Below are positions 14,969 through 23,643 of a stretch of 33,495 nucleotides of DNA, piece by piece (the stretch's first letter is position 1; every line of letters begins with the position of its first letter). The notes beneath the pieces are model-generated. The model saw nothing but the letters and a program-made list of their open reading frames with translations. It had not been told where the DNA came from and searched no databases. The stretch covers positions 1-33,495 of the forward strand of contig QHNK01000033.1 of NCBI GenBank assembly GCA_003218415.1, written 5' to 3'. This DNA comes from Verrucomicrobiota bacterium. GTDB lineage: Bacteria > Verrucomicrobiota > Verrucomicrobiia > Chthoniobacterales > UBA10450. Both the position numbers and the translations under genes were made by a program.

Positions 14969-15373
14969 ATGCAAAATCGCCCCTCCGGTTTCGGCAACCC
15001 TTGGCTGCAGCTCGGCCTGAGTGTGGTCTGTGTAATCGTGTCCGAGTTTCTTTTGAAGCGCGGCGCAACGGATATCGCGGAACCTGACAGCGCTTTCTCC
15101 TGGACGGGAATCAACGGTCTCGCTTCGCCGCTGGTGTGGTGGGCAATTCTTCTGATCATCGCCAGTTTCATTAGCTGGCTGTATGTGCTCCGGTACGTTC
15201 CTCTCACCGTCGCTTATCCGCTATCGCGAATAGTCGATGTTCTGGTGCCGCTCGGCTGTTGGATTTTTTTGGGCGAATTGATCTCGGCTCTTCGCTGGTG
15301 CGGTATTGCGCTGGTGATTATCGGATTAGCGCTGGTGGCAAAACCAATTGCACAAATCGAGGAACGCCTGTGA
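14969..15373 (+). CDS. EamA/SMR-type small transporter subunit (ArnE-like), first of pair
   Basis: 134 residues with four membrane helices: WLQLGLSVVCVIVSEFLLKRG, LVWWAILLIIASFISWLYVL, YPLSRIVDVLVPLGCWIFLG and WCGIALVIIGLALVAKP. The RYVPLTVAYPLS segment is typical of the small multidrug resistance / EamA half-size transporters. The gene overlaps the next one by 4 bases (GTGA). ATG 14969 is preferred to TTG 14936 because it leaves a short N-terminal tail before the first helix. The substrate is not known; no aminoarabinose genes are nearby. Confidence 0.75.
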   Translation: MQNRPSGFGNPWLQLGLSVVCVIVSEFLLKRGATDIAEPDSAFSWTGINGLASPLVWWAILLIIASFISWLYVLRYVPLTVAYPLSRIVDVLVPLGCWIFLGELISALRWCGIALVIIGLALVAKPIAQIEERL

Positions 15374-15714
15374 GCATTCTCGCCTTCTTCTTCATCGTCG
15401 TTTCTTTGCTGAGCTTTGTTTTGGCCCAGCTCATTCTTAAAAGAGCGATGGAATTTTCGGCGACGAACGGTCTGCGCAACTCTCGCTTCGTTTCGCTCGC
15501 CGCTACCGGCATAGCTCTAATGACAGTTTCCTTTTTCCTCACTCTTGGGCTGCTCCAGCGATTCGACCTTAGTTATCTCTATCCATTTCAGGGCTTGAGC
15601 GTGATTTTCATCACCTTGCTCGCGGCAATGGTGCTGAAGGAAAAACTAAGCGCGCGACTTACGCTTGGCGCGCTCCTGATTACCGCCGGGATCGTGTTGG
15701 TTTCAATGAGCTGA
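15370..15714 (+). CDS. EamA/SMR-type small transporter subunit (ArnF-like), second of pair
   Basis: 114 residues, four membrane helices (ILAFFFIVVSLLSFVLAQLILK, FVSLAATGIALMTVSFFLTLGLL, LYPFQGLSVIFITLLAAMVL, LTLGALLITAGIVLVS). The YLYPFQGLSVIF and MVLKEKLSARLTLGALLI segments fit the EamA/SMR family. GTG 15370 is selected because it overlaps the stop of the first subunit, coupling the two. The pair probably forms a heterodimer, as ArnE-ArnF does (inference). Confidence 0.75.
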   Translation: MSILAFFFIVVSLLSFVLAQLILKRAMEFSATNGLRNSRFVSLAATGIALMTVSFFLTLGLLQRFDLSYLYPFQGLSVIFITLLAAMVLKEKLSARLTLGALLITAGIVLVSMS

Positions 15715-15734
15715 ACTCATTTCGTAAATAGCGT

Positions 15735-15827
15735 TCTCATGTTGAGCGAAGCGAAACATCTCGATTTTTTCCGTGAACGAATCCCTCCGGAAATGATCTG
15801 AGATTCTTCGCTTCGCTCAGAATGACA
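15735..15827. repeat. GTCATTCTGAGCGAAGCGA element, copy 1
   Basis: Left end TGTTGAGCGAAGCGAAACATCTC. Right end read in reverse is TGTCATTCTGAGCGAAGCGA followed by AGAATCTC. About 93 bp with imperfect inverted ends. Related copies at 18004, 23519 and 26679. Confidence 0.75.
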
Positions 15828-15869
15828 TTATGCGACGCCGGTCTCGCGCGGAGGCCGCCCATGCAAACA

Positions 15870-16715
15870 TCATGTGCCAACGACTGTTGGCCAGAGTTTT
15901 TCCAGAGTCGTTAGATTGATTGCACGAATCTTGTCTTCAGCAGGCAACCCGATTTTCGGGTGATCAAATTCCGCGGCGAAACGCTGTTTGCGCCGCGCAT
16001 ATTTCGGCGGCGAATACGCGCCGCAAATATCGCCGCCGATGATCCGGCAAGATTCGCGCAGCTTTCCGAGCGCCCACTCAAGATCGACGACCGAAAACCG
16101 GCCGCTCTCCCAGTTTGTCACCGCCTCTTCGATGCGCAGACAATCAAGATCGATTGTGACGTAGATATTTTCGCTGGCGAGACCATTTACAAATTGCTCA
16201 AAGCGCTGGCGCCAATTTTCGCGGAGGATGGCGCCTTTTCGTTGTCGATCTTTCACCGGTCGATCGTCTGCCCACGGGTGTACTTCAAGAATTCCGGCGC
16301 GTTCCGCACGACGGTTCCCAAAGATTTGGTGCGGCCACCAACATTCGAAATTGCCGCAGCCCCAAACTGCCACATGCTTGATGTGCGGAAGTTCCAGTGC
16401 GCGATTGACCCAACCACCGCATCCCCATTTCGGAGGGCGCACGTCCCAATCCGGATGGTTGTCGAACGAAACGAGCACGACCGGTTCAGCGACGCGGCGC
16501 AATCGAAGCGCGGTTAAATAATGAAAGTCGCCCGACCCGTAAAGGAGGAAAGGCACCGCGAGATTCGTCTCATGCTCCCGATAAAACTCGGCAATCAAAC
16601 GCGGCGGCGCAGAGAAGCGCAGTTGCGGCCCCCATGCGCGCGCGTCAACCACAGGCAGGGCGAACGGCTCATTCCGCCACGCGTCATCTAAGTTCAGATG
16701 TTTGAGATGTTCCAT
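15870..16715 (-). CDS. UPF0489 family protein, arginase-fold-like
   Basis: 281 residues, matching the UPF0489 (C5orf22-type) family, whose function is unknown. Motifs resemble the metal-binding motifs of the arginase/deacetylase fold: LLYGSGDFHYL (about 58-67), LVSFDNHPDWD (Asp85, His87, Asp89), IYVTIDLDCLRIEEAVTNWESG (Asp189, Asp191), and GGDICGAYSPPKY. These would suit a binuclear metal hydrolase, but no substrate can be named. The ATG at 16715 is followed by a normal N-terminus. It is divergent from the iron permease-like gene across a 120-bp gap in which I see no clear promoter. Confidence 0.75.
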   Translation of the reverse strand: MEHLKHLNLDDAWRNEPFALPVVDARAWGPQLRFSAPPRLIAEFYREHETNLAVPFLLYGSGDFHYLTALRLRRVAEPVVLVSFDNHPDWDVRPPKWGCGGWVNRALELPHIKHVAVWGCGNFECWWPHQIFGNRRAERAGILEVHPWADDRPVKDRQRKGAILRENWRQRFEQFVNGLASENIYVTIDLDCLRIEEAVTNWESGRFSVVDLEWALGKLRESCRIIGGDICGAYSPPKYARRKQRFAAEFDHPKIGLPAEDKIRAINLTTLEKLWPTVVGT

Positions 16716-16835
16716 CCGCGGAACAAGTCTTCGCTACCTCTCCGCGAGTATCAACGGTTCGCTTATGCAATCATTGCGATCCGATCAAGCTTATGCGCGC
16801 AGTTGCCGCATTGGGCGCGAAGCTAAAGTGATATT

Positions 16836-17312
16836 GTGGAAGAGACTCAACTCGAAAAACTAAAAGAGCACGAAAAAGAACACGCTTTCCTTTGCGTAGT
16901 TAGCAATGCGTTTCGTGTTTTCGCCCACCGCTCCTCAATCATGCTCGGCAGCGCCTGGGCATTCGCCGGGGCTGTGCTCGTCATCCTTGTTTGGATTCTT
17001 ACTGGCCCCACCTTTCATTTTTCCGATACCTGGCAACTGATCATCAACACCGCCACAACCGTTGTCACCTTCCTGATGGTGTTTCTTATTCAGAACACAC
17101 AAAACCGCGACGCAAAGGCCGTGCAGTTGAAGTTGGATGAACTCATTCGCGCCATCAGGAGCGCGCGCAACGAACTTGTCGATCTGGAAGATCTTTCCGA
17201 TGAGGACCTGAAAAAACTCGAAGAGCAATTTCAACAGCTGCGCAAAAAGGCCGAGCACGACGGCAATCAGCGCGCTCATCGCGAGCAAGATCGGGCCGTT
17301 GCACAAGGCAAA

Positions 17313-17321
<9 letters not shown>
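16836..17321 (+). CDS. low-affinity iron permease-like membrane protein
   Basis: 161 residues. The pattern FRVFAHRSSIMLGSAWAFAGAVLVILVWILTGP, DTWQLIINTATTVVTFLMVFLIQNTQNRDAKAVQLKLDELI matches the family named after yeast Fet4, with two membrane helices here and a conserved QNTQNRD segment. A charged helical tail (ELVDLEDLSDEDLKKLEEQFQQL) follows. GTG 16836 is used as the start; a TTG lies one base earlier in another frame. The 3' end overlaps nth on the opposite strand by 9 bases. Whether such small bacterial members transport iron is unproven. Confidence 0.85.
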
Positions 17322-17975
<654 letters not shown>

Positions 17976-18003
17976 AGGCTTGTTCCTATCAACATTCTTT
18001 GCG

Positions 18004-18112
18004 TTGTCATCCTGAACGAAGTGAAGGACCTCACAATCGATGATCGATTACTCAATGAAACTTGTGTATTCAAATCTTCGATTGTGCGGTCCCTCGCTCT
18101 GGTCGGGATGAC
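18004..18112. repeat. GTCATTCTGAGCGAAGCGA element, copy 2
   Basis: Left end TTGTCATCCTGAACGAAGTG followed by AAGGACCTCACAATCGA. Right end TCGATTGTGCGGTCCCTCGC then a closing GGGATGAC. The ends pair imperfectly over about 35 bases. It lies between divergent nth and the lipid operon and so may carry the operon promoter or sit next to it. Confidence 0.75.
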
Positions 18113-18124
18113 CGGTCATTGGCT

Positions 18125-18808
18125 ATGGATTTAAAGCAACGAATTATGCGGGAGCCTGCTACGCAAGCAATGGATCGTCGCCCGATCGCCACCCGCAATC
18201 GAAAATGGGCACAGGCAGCGACGACTTGGCTCGCCGCACGAAACGTTTCGCCGAACACAATTTCGATTGCCGGCATGTGCGCTTGCATTGTCGCAGGCAT
18301 TGCCCTGGGCGTGACTTCAATTGCCGACTATCGAATCTTGTGGCTCATCGCCGCGCTTGGCGCGCAATTGCGGCTGACGGCAAACATGCTCGACGGGATG
18401 GTTGCGCTCGCGTCCGGTCGCGCCTCAAAAGTGGGCGAACTTTACAACGAAATTCCCGACCGCGTTTCCGACGCGGCGGTATTCATCGGCGCAGGGTTCG
18501 CGCGGGGCGGAAACATTGCGCTTGGCTACATCGCGACAATCTTGGCAATCTTCACTGCTTACATCCGGGCAGCGGGAAAAATCGCCGGCGCGCAGAACGA
18601 GTTTTGCGGACCGATGGCAAAACAACATCGGATGCTGATCATCACGCTAATCTGTTTGTATTCCGCAGTGACTCCGCGTTCCTGGCAGATCATTTCGTTT
18701 AACGATTCACAGATCGGTCTGATGAGTTTTGGGCTTGTAATCATCATTGCTGGCTGCGCATTCACCGTTATTCGCCGAGTTAGCCGAATCGGGCGTGCGC
18801 TGAAATGA
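18125..18808 (+). CDS. CDP-alcohol phosphatidyltransferase-like protein (YnbA-like)
   Basis: Integral membrane protein, 227 residues. The CDP-alcohol phosphotransferase motif is recognisable with exact spacing but altered: where D-x2-DG-x2-AR-x8-G-x3-D-x3-D is expected, this reads N87, D90, G91, A94, L95, G104, N108, D112. So the first and third Asp and the Arg are changed. Membrane helices include SIAGMCACIVAGIALGV, ILWLIAALGAQL and FGLVIIIAGCAFTVI. It overlaps the CdsA-like gene by 4 bases, and an acyltransferase follows, a grouping like E. coli ynbA-ynbB. ATG 18125 is the first start past the repeat; ATG 18146 and 18170 are possible. Confidence 0.8.
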   Translation: MDLKQRIMREPATQAMDRRPIATRNRKWAQAATTWLAARNVSPNTISIAGMCACIVAGIALGVTSIADYRILWLIAALGAQLRLTANMLDGMVALASGRASKVGELYNEIPDRVSDAAVFIGAGFARGGNIALGYIATILAIFTAYIRAAGKIAGAQNEFCGPMAKQHRMLIITLICLYSAVTPRSWQIISFNDSQIGLMSFGLVIIIAGCAFTVIRRVSRIGRALK

Positions 18809-19815
18809 GCCAAGTTACACGCGAACGACTCTTTGGGTTCCGTCACGCCTTTGACGATCGCGTGACCGTTGTTCTGACGCTGACGGCTCTCATTCTTCTC
18901 CTGTTAGCACCGCTTCTGATTTTCGTTGTGACCCGGGCAGCCAACAGCACCAGCGATAAGAGAAAGGAACTCTGGGATCGTTATCGGTCCTGGATTTGGC
19001 TGGCTCTGTTCATCCTCATTCCCATTCTCGCAGGCGCTTTCTGGACGATCCTGGGCGTGGCCACCCTGAGTTTTCTTTGTTATCGCGAGTATGCCCGCAT
19101 TACCGGCTTGTTTCGGGAACGAACCATCAGTCTCATCGTGGTCATCGGGATTCTCTTCATCACTTTCGCCGCGCTGGATAATTGGTATCGACTCTTTGTT
19201 GCATTGTTTCCCCTGACCGTCGCGTTGATTGCCACAGGTGGCTTGATTCCGGATCAACCGAAGGGCTACATCCAGCGCGTCGGTCTGGGTGTGCTCGGGT
19301 TCGCTCTCTTCGGAAGCGCGCTCGGTAATCTCGGCTACATGGCGAACGATTGGAATTATCGGCCGATCCTTTTGCTGATCATCTTCGCCGTGGAGCTCAA
19401 TGACATCTTTGCTTACATCTGTGGCTATTTATTCGGTCATCGAAAATTTGTCCCCAACACCAGCCCGAACAAAACAGTCGCCGGGGCGCTCGGCGCAATC
19501 GTGCTGACTACGCCACTCTTTGCGCTCGGCGCGCATTTTGTCTGGTTCGGCACGGCGCTCGACACGCCTGTCCGCTTGCTGGGCCTCGGCGTCATCGTCA
19601 GCGTGGTTGGGCAATTCGGTGATCTGATGCTTTCCTCCATTAAGCGTGATCTCGGTCTGAAGGACACGGCAAAACTCATTCCCGGGCACGGCGGCATTCT
19701 CGACCGGTTCGATAGTCTGATTCTTGTCGCGCCCGCCATGTTTCATTACGTCAATTATTTTGTCGGCTTCGCCGCGGGGCAACCGCAGCAAATTTTTAGT
19801 GGATGGGAAATCTAA
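18805..19815 (+). CDS. phosphatidate cytidylyltransferase-like protein (CdsA/YnbB-like)
   Basis: 336 residues, about eight membrane helices. It would form CDP-diacylglycerol from phosphatidate and CTP. The CdsA signature is clear near the C-terminus: GQFGDLMLSSIKRDLGLKD, followed by LIPGHGGILDRFDSL. FAVELNDIFAYICGYLFGHRK and SPNKTVAGALGA are also family motifs. Start overlaps the phosphatidyltransferase-like stop (ATGA) and the stop overlaps the plsC-like start (TAATG), so the three are one operon. Confidence 0.88.
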   Translation: MSQVTRERLFGFRHAFDDRVTVVLTLTALILLLLAPLLIFVVTRAANSTSDKRKELWDRYRSWIWLALFILIPILAGAFWTILGVATLSFLCYREYARITGLFRERTISLIVVIGILFITFAALDNWYRLFVALFPLTVALIATGGLIPDQPKGYIQRVGLGVLGFALFGSALGNLGYMANDWNYRPILLLIIFAVELNDIFAYICGYLFGHRKFVPNTSPNKTVAGALGAIVLTTPLFALGAHFVWFGTALDTPVRLLGLGVIVSVVGQFGDLMLSSIKRDLGLKDTAKLIPGHGGILDRFDSLILVAPAMFHYVNYFVGFAAGQPQQIFSGWEI

Positions 19816-20543
19816 TGGAGCCCTGGAAACTTGAGCCTGCCCGCGACACGGGTCTGACGCCCAGCGAGCGGTTTCGCAGCGTGCGGCGCGAAAGCGGACT
19901 TCTCGAAAGCCTCGCGCATCACGTTTGCTTTTCGATGCTGCGAAGTTATTTCGCGATCGCACATCGACTCACGATTATCGGCCGCGACAAGCTGCCGGCG
20001 CACGGGCCGTTCGTGCTCGCCGCGAATCATTGCAGTCATCTTGACGCGCTGATTCTTGGAGCCGCCCTAACTCCCCGCCATCGTGAACGCGCTTTCCCCA
20101 TCGCGGCGGGGGACGTCTTCTTTCAAAGCAATGTGACCAGCACGTTCTCGGCAATCATGCTCAACGCGCTACCAATGTGGCGAAAAAATTGCGGACCGCA
20201 CGCCCTGGCCGATTTGCGCCGGAAATTACAGGAAGAAAAAGCCATCTTCATCATCTTCCCGGAAGGCGGCCGCAGTCGCACAGGCTCGATGATGCCGTTC
20301 AAGCACGGACTCGGGATGCTCGTCGCGCAAACGAATGTGCCCGTTGTTCCTTGCGGTCTCGTTGGAACCTTTGAAGCTCTTCCGCCACATCGAAGGCTAC
20401 CGCAACCAGTGGCGATCAAGTTGGTTCTCGGAGATGCGCTCCAGTTTGCATCAACAGCCAATGATCGGACCGGCTGGTCGCAGATCGCAGCCCAGGTCGA
20501 ATCCTCTGTCGGAGATTTAGTTACTCAATCCCGCACTGCGTAA
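19815..20543 (+). CDS. 1-acyl-glycerol-3-phosphate acyltransferase-like protein (PlsC family)
   Basis: 242 residues. The HX4D motif is NHCSHLD (His72, Asp77), the glycerol-phosphate binding motif is FPEGGRSRTG, and VPVVPCGLVGTFEALPP is motif IV. It would acylate lysophospholipid or a related acceptor at the membrane. ATG 19815 overlaps the preceding stop; ATG 19803 (four residues longer) is possible. Its 3' end overlaps hflX on the other strand by 19 bases. Confidence 0.88.
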   Translation: MEPWKLEPARDTGLTPSERFRSVRRESGLLESLAHHVCFSMLRSYFAIAHRLTIIGRDKLPAHGPFVLAANHCSHLDALILGAALTPRHRERAFPIAAGDVFFQSNVTSTFSAIMLNALPMWRKNCGPHALADLRRKLQEEKAIFIIFPEGGRSRTGSMMPFKHGLGMLVAQTNVPVVPCGLVGTFEALPPHRRLPQPVAIKLVLGDALQFASTANDRTGWSQIAAQVESSVGDLVTQSRTA

Positions 20544-21799
20544 TCAGCCAATTTCTGTTCCAAATGCGGTGGAACATGGGCGACGATCACGGCGTCGCTG
20601 CCTTCATAGCGCAGCTCCAACACGTGACCGACTCGATGAATCTCGGCAATCAGGGCAGATTCATTCGATGGAACTCGAAAACGCGAGCGCAGCCGCCAGG
20701 AACTCAGCGCTTCTTCCAAAGCCCGCACAAGCTTGTTAACTCCTTCTCCCGTGCGCGCGGAGATTGCGACGCTGCCGGGAAAACGTTTCGTGTAAGACTC
20801 AGCTAGTTCGCGATTCGGCAAATTATCGATCTTGTTGAAAACGATCAGAGTCTGCTTGCCGAAAGCGTCCAGCTCTTTGATCACGCCATCGACCGCTTCC
20901 ATCTGCTCGTCCACGCGCGGATGGCTAAGATCGACAATGTGAATGAGCAGATCGGCTTCGCTGACCTCCTCGAGCGTCGCCTTGAACGATTCGATCAGTG
21001 TATGGGGAAGTTTTCGTAAGAAACCGACCGTGTCGGTAAGCAGCACCCGCTGTTTATTAGGCAAAACAAAGCTGCGCGTGGTGGGATCGAGCGTCGCAAA
21101 GAGTTTGTTCTCGGTCACAACATCGGCGCCGGTAAGCAGATTCAACAGCGTCGATTTGCCAGCGTTTGTGTAGCCCACCACAGCGGCGACGGGCCATTGA
21201 TGTCTTTTGCGACTTTCGCGCTGTATCGCGCGCGTTTTGCGCACGGCTTCCAGCTCGCGTTCGAGCCGCGCGATCCGTTCCTGCACGCGGCGGCGATCAA
21301 CTTCCAATTGCGTTTCCCCCGGCCCGCGCGTCCCGATCCCGCCCGTCTGGCGCGACAAGTGATGCCACATTCGGGTGAGACGCGGCAAAAGGTACTGCAA
21401 TTGCGCCAGCTCGATTTGCAATCGGCCCTCCCGGCTACGGGCGCGCTGCGCGAAAATATCCAGAATCAATTGTGTTCGATCCAGAACCTTGCGCGCGAAT
21501 AAATTTTCCAGGTTGCGCCCCTGCGCGGGCGAAAGTTCATCATTAAAAATGACGGAGGTCACCCGTTGATTCTGACATGATTCTTTAATGGACTCCGCTT
21601 TGCCGCGACCGATGTAGTATGGAGCGGTCGGCTTCTGCAATTTCTGCGTCACGGTATCGACAACCTCGGCGCCCGCGGAGTTCGCGAGCTCGCGCAATTC
21701 TTCGAGGGAATCGTGCAAGTCCCACTTCGAGACGCCTTTCTTTTCCAGGCCAATCAGGAGCGCGCGCTCTTGTGTTTTTTGCGGACGCGTTTCAATCAT
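20525..21799 (-). CDS. hflX: GTPase HflX
   Basis: Ribosome-associated GTPase that splits stalled ribosomes, 424 residues. An N-terminal HflX domain (YYIGRGKAESIKE, VIFNDELSPAQGRNLE, RTQLILDIFAQRARSREGRLQIELAQLQYLLPRL) precedes a linker with GTRGPGETQLEVDRR. The G domain carries GYTNAGKST (G1), DTVGFLRKLPH (G3) and FNKIDNL (G4). It overlaps miaA by 8 bases; miaA and hflX are also neighbours in E. coli. Confidence 0.96.
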   Translation of the reverse strand: MIETRPQKTQERALLIGLEKKGVSKWDLHDSLEELRELANSAGAEVVDTVTQKLQKPTAPYYIGRGKAESIKESCQNQRVTSVIFNDELSPAQGRNLENLFARKVLDRTQLILDIFAQRARSREGRLQIELAQLQYLLPRLTRMWHHLSRQTGGIGTRGPGETQLEVDRRRVQERIARLERELEAVRKTRAIQRESRKRHQWPVAAVVGYTNAGKSTLLNLLTGADVVTENKLFATLDPTTRSFVLPNKQRVLLTDTVGFLRKLPHTLIESFKATLEEVSEADLLIHIVDLSHPRVDEQMEAVDGVIKELDAFGKQTLIVFNKIDNLPNRELAESYTKRFPGSVAISARTGEGVNKLVRALEEALSSWRLRSRFRVPSNESALIAEIHRVGHVLELRYEGSDAVIVAHVPPHLEQKLADYAVRD

Positions 21800-22724
21800 C
21801 CCTTGTGCGAACCTCCGAAAGCATCCGGAGCAGGATCCATTTCACGGCTTCGTTGTGACTAAGAAGCGACAAGTTCAGCGGTAAAAAACTAGTTTGCCGC
21901 CGAAACCAGGTCAACTGTCTTTTGGCGTAACGGCGGGTCGCTTGCTGAATCTGAGCGATACATTGCAAGAGCGACATCCTTCCTTCGAGCAGTTCGCGAA
22001 TCTCACGCAAACCGATCATCTGCGACGCAGTCGCGCTCGTTGCCCCGGCGGCGCGCACTTCTTCGATCACCCCATGTTCGAACATTGCTTCCACCCGCTG
22101 ATTGATTCGGGCATAAAGCTCCTCGCGGCCGCGAAAAACAAACACACCTGTAGCCGGGATCGGCGATCCCGGCAGGCCGGGGTCATCCCGACGTCTCGGG
22201 ACTACAACTTCCGAGGCAGGTTTCCCAGTGAGTAAACAAATTTCAAGAGCGCGCACGAGGCGACGGCGATTTTTTGTGTCGATCTTCCGCGCCGCTTCCG
22301 GATCGCGTTTCAGCAATTGCAAGCGCAATTCGTCCAAGCTCATCGCGTTCAATTTTTCGCGCAGCTTTGGATCAGCCCCGGGCAGAGGCGCCAGCCCGTG
22401 GGTGAGCGCCTTGATATAAAGTCCGCTTCCTCCAAGAATGATCGCGAGTCTGCCGCGTGAATTAATTTCATTAATGGCGTGTGTCGCGGCGCGGCGATAT
22501 TTTTCCGCATTCACCTCTTCGTAGAGCGGCATCGTGCCGATCAGGTGATGCGGCGCGTTCGCAAGCGTTGAAGCATCCGGCTTTGCCGTCAGCAGATCGA
22601 GGCCGCAATAAATTTGAAACGCGTCCGCGCTGATAATTTCCGCGTTTACCTCGCGCGCAACGTCGGCCCCCAGCTCAGACTTCCCGGTTGCAGTTGGGCC
22701 GACGATAAAGAACGCACGCCTCAT
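21792..22724 (-). CDS. miaA: tRNA dimethylallyltransferase
   Basis: Transfers a dimethylallyl group to A37 of tRNAs reading UNN codons. About 310 residues, the usual length. P-loop GPTATGKSELG, IISADAFQIYCGLD, ILGGSGLYIKAL, NRRRLVRALEI and the C-terminal QIQQATRRYAKRQLTWFRR all fit. ATG 22724 is chosen over the adjacent TTG 22727. Residues 174-192 are translated from a TGTAG...CTACA palindromic element (22149-22206) lying in the variable segment before REELYARINQRV; the frame stays open. It is preceded by tpiA with a 20-bp gap. Confidence 0.94.
   Translation of the reverse strand: MRRAFFIVGPTATGKSELGADVAREVNAEIISADAFQIYCGLDLLTAKPDASTLANAPHHLIGTMPLYEEVNAEKYRRAATHAINEINSRGRLAIILGGSGLYIKALTHGLAPLPGADPKLREKLNAMSLDELRLQLLKRDPEAARKIDTKNRRRLVRALEICLLTGKPASEVVVPRRRDDPGLPGSPIPATGVFVFRGREELYARINQRVEAMFEHGVIEEVRAAGATSATASQMIGLREIRELLEGRMSLLQCIAQIQQATRRYAKRQLTWFRRQTSFLPLNLSLLSHNEAVKWILLRMLSEVRTRDD
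22149..22206. repeat. TGTAGCC...CTACA element inside miaA
   Basis: Left end TGTAGCCGGGATC, right end CTCGGGACTACA, with the hairpin GGGATCGGCGATCCC and further CCGGC/GCCGG complementarity. Same ends as 3217-3275 and 14848-14920. It is read in frame within miaA. Confidence 0.7.
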
Positions 22725-22744
22725 CAATTAGACCGAGCGGCGCC

Positions 22745-23509
22745 CTATCTTTCACGCGCGGCCTTGACGATTTGGACGAAGCTGCGCGGGTCCAGGCTGG
22801 CGCCGCCGACGAGTGCGCCGTCGATATCCGGCTGGCTCATAAGTTCGCGCGCGTTCTCTGGTTTCACGCTGCCGCCGTACTGAATGCGTACTCGCTCGGC
22901 GGTTGCGTCGTCGGCCACCTCGCCCAAAATGTGGCGCACAAAAGCGTGCGCTTCCTGCGCTTGATCAGGCGTGGCATTGCGCCCGGTGCCGATCGCCCAG
23001 ACCGGCTCGTACGCGATCACCGTTTCCTGTAATTCTTTTGGACTCAGACCGGCGAGACTGCCGCGCATTTGGATTGCCAGTATTTTTTCCACATTCCCCT
23101 TGTCGCGCTGCTCGAGTGTTTCTCCGATGCAAACAATCGGACGCAGTGTTGCCTCGTGCGCGGCGCGCACTTTGCGATTGACGATTTCGTCAGTCTCGCC
23201 AAACAAAGTACGGCGTTCGCTATGTCCGAGCACGACGTAGTGCACAAATAAATCTCGCAACAGCGGACCGCTGATCTCGCCGGTAAAAGGGCCGTTCTTC
23301 TCCCAATACATGTTTTGCGCGCCCACCTTAATGTTCTGCGCTCTGCCAAGCGCTTCCATCACTTTCGCAATTGCTGTGAACGGCGGCACGATGACCACTT
23401 CCACATCGGTGATCTCATCCAGATCCAAGAGCATTGACTCGATGAATCGTGCCGCCTCGGCCTGAGTCATGTTCATTTTCCAATTGGCGGCTACGATTTT
23501 CTTTCTCAT
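22745..23509 (-). CDS. tpiA: triosephosphate isomerase
   Basis: Interconverts dihydroxyacetone phosphate and glyceraldehyde 3-phosphate. About 254 residues. KIVAANWKMN at the N-terminus (catalytic Lys), VLGHSERR (catalytic His) and AYEPVWAIGTG (catalytic Glu), with YGGSVKPENA and ALVGGASLD for phosphate binding. ATG 23509 is chosen since the earlier TTG adds only three residues. The repeat at 23519-23615 separates it from pgk, so the two may be transcribed together through that element. Confidence 0.97.
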   Translation of the reverse strand: MRKKIVAANWKMNMTQAEAARFIESMLLDLDEITDVEVVIVPPFTAIAKVMEALGRAQNIKVGAQNMYWEKNGPFTGEISGPLLRDLFVHYVVLGHSERRTLFGETDEIVNRKVRAAHEATLRPIVCIGETLEQRDKGNVEKILAIQMRGSLAGLSPKELQETVIAYEPVWAIGTGRNATPDQAQEAHAFVRHILGEVADDATAERVRIQYGGSVKPENARELMSQPDIDGALVGGASLDPRSFVQIVKAARER

Positions 23510-23518
23510 CTCATCCAA

Positions 23519-23615
23519 TTGTCATTCCGAGCGAAGCGAGGAACCTCCCGGCTTATCGAGGGCGTGGCAAATCTCTCACAACTTGTGAGATCCCTCGTTA
23601 CACTCGGGATGACAA
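23519..23615. repeat. GTCATTCTGAGCGAAGCGA element, copy 3
   Basis: Left end TTGTCATTCCGAGCGAAGCG followed by AGGAACCTC. Right end GATCCCTCG then CTCGGGATGACAA. An inner hairpin CTCACAACTTGTGAG lies at the middle. It falls between pgk and tpiA inside the glycolytic block. Confidence 0.8.
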
Positions 23616-23643
23616 ACTGCGCGGGTACGATTTTTTTGGCGCA

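Noticed and set aside
18062-18124. Longer start for the CDP-alcohol phosphatidyltransferase-like gene
   Set aside because: The extra residues are translated from the repeat at 18004-18112.
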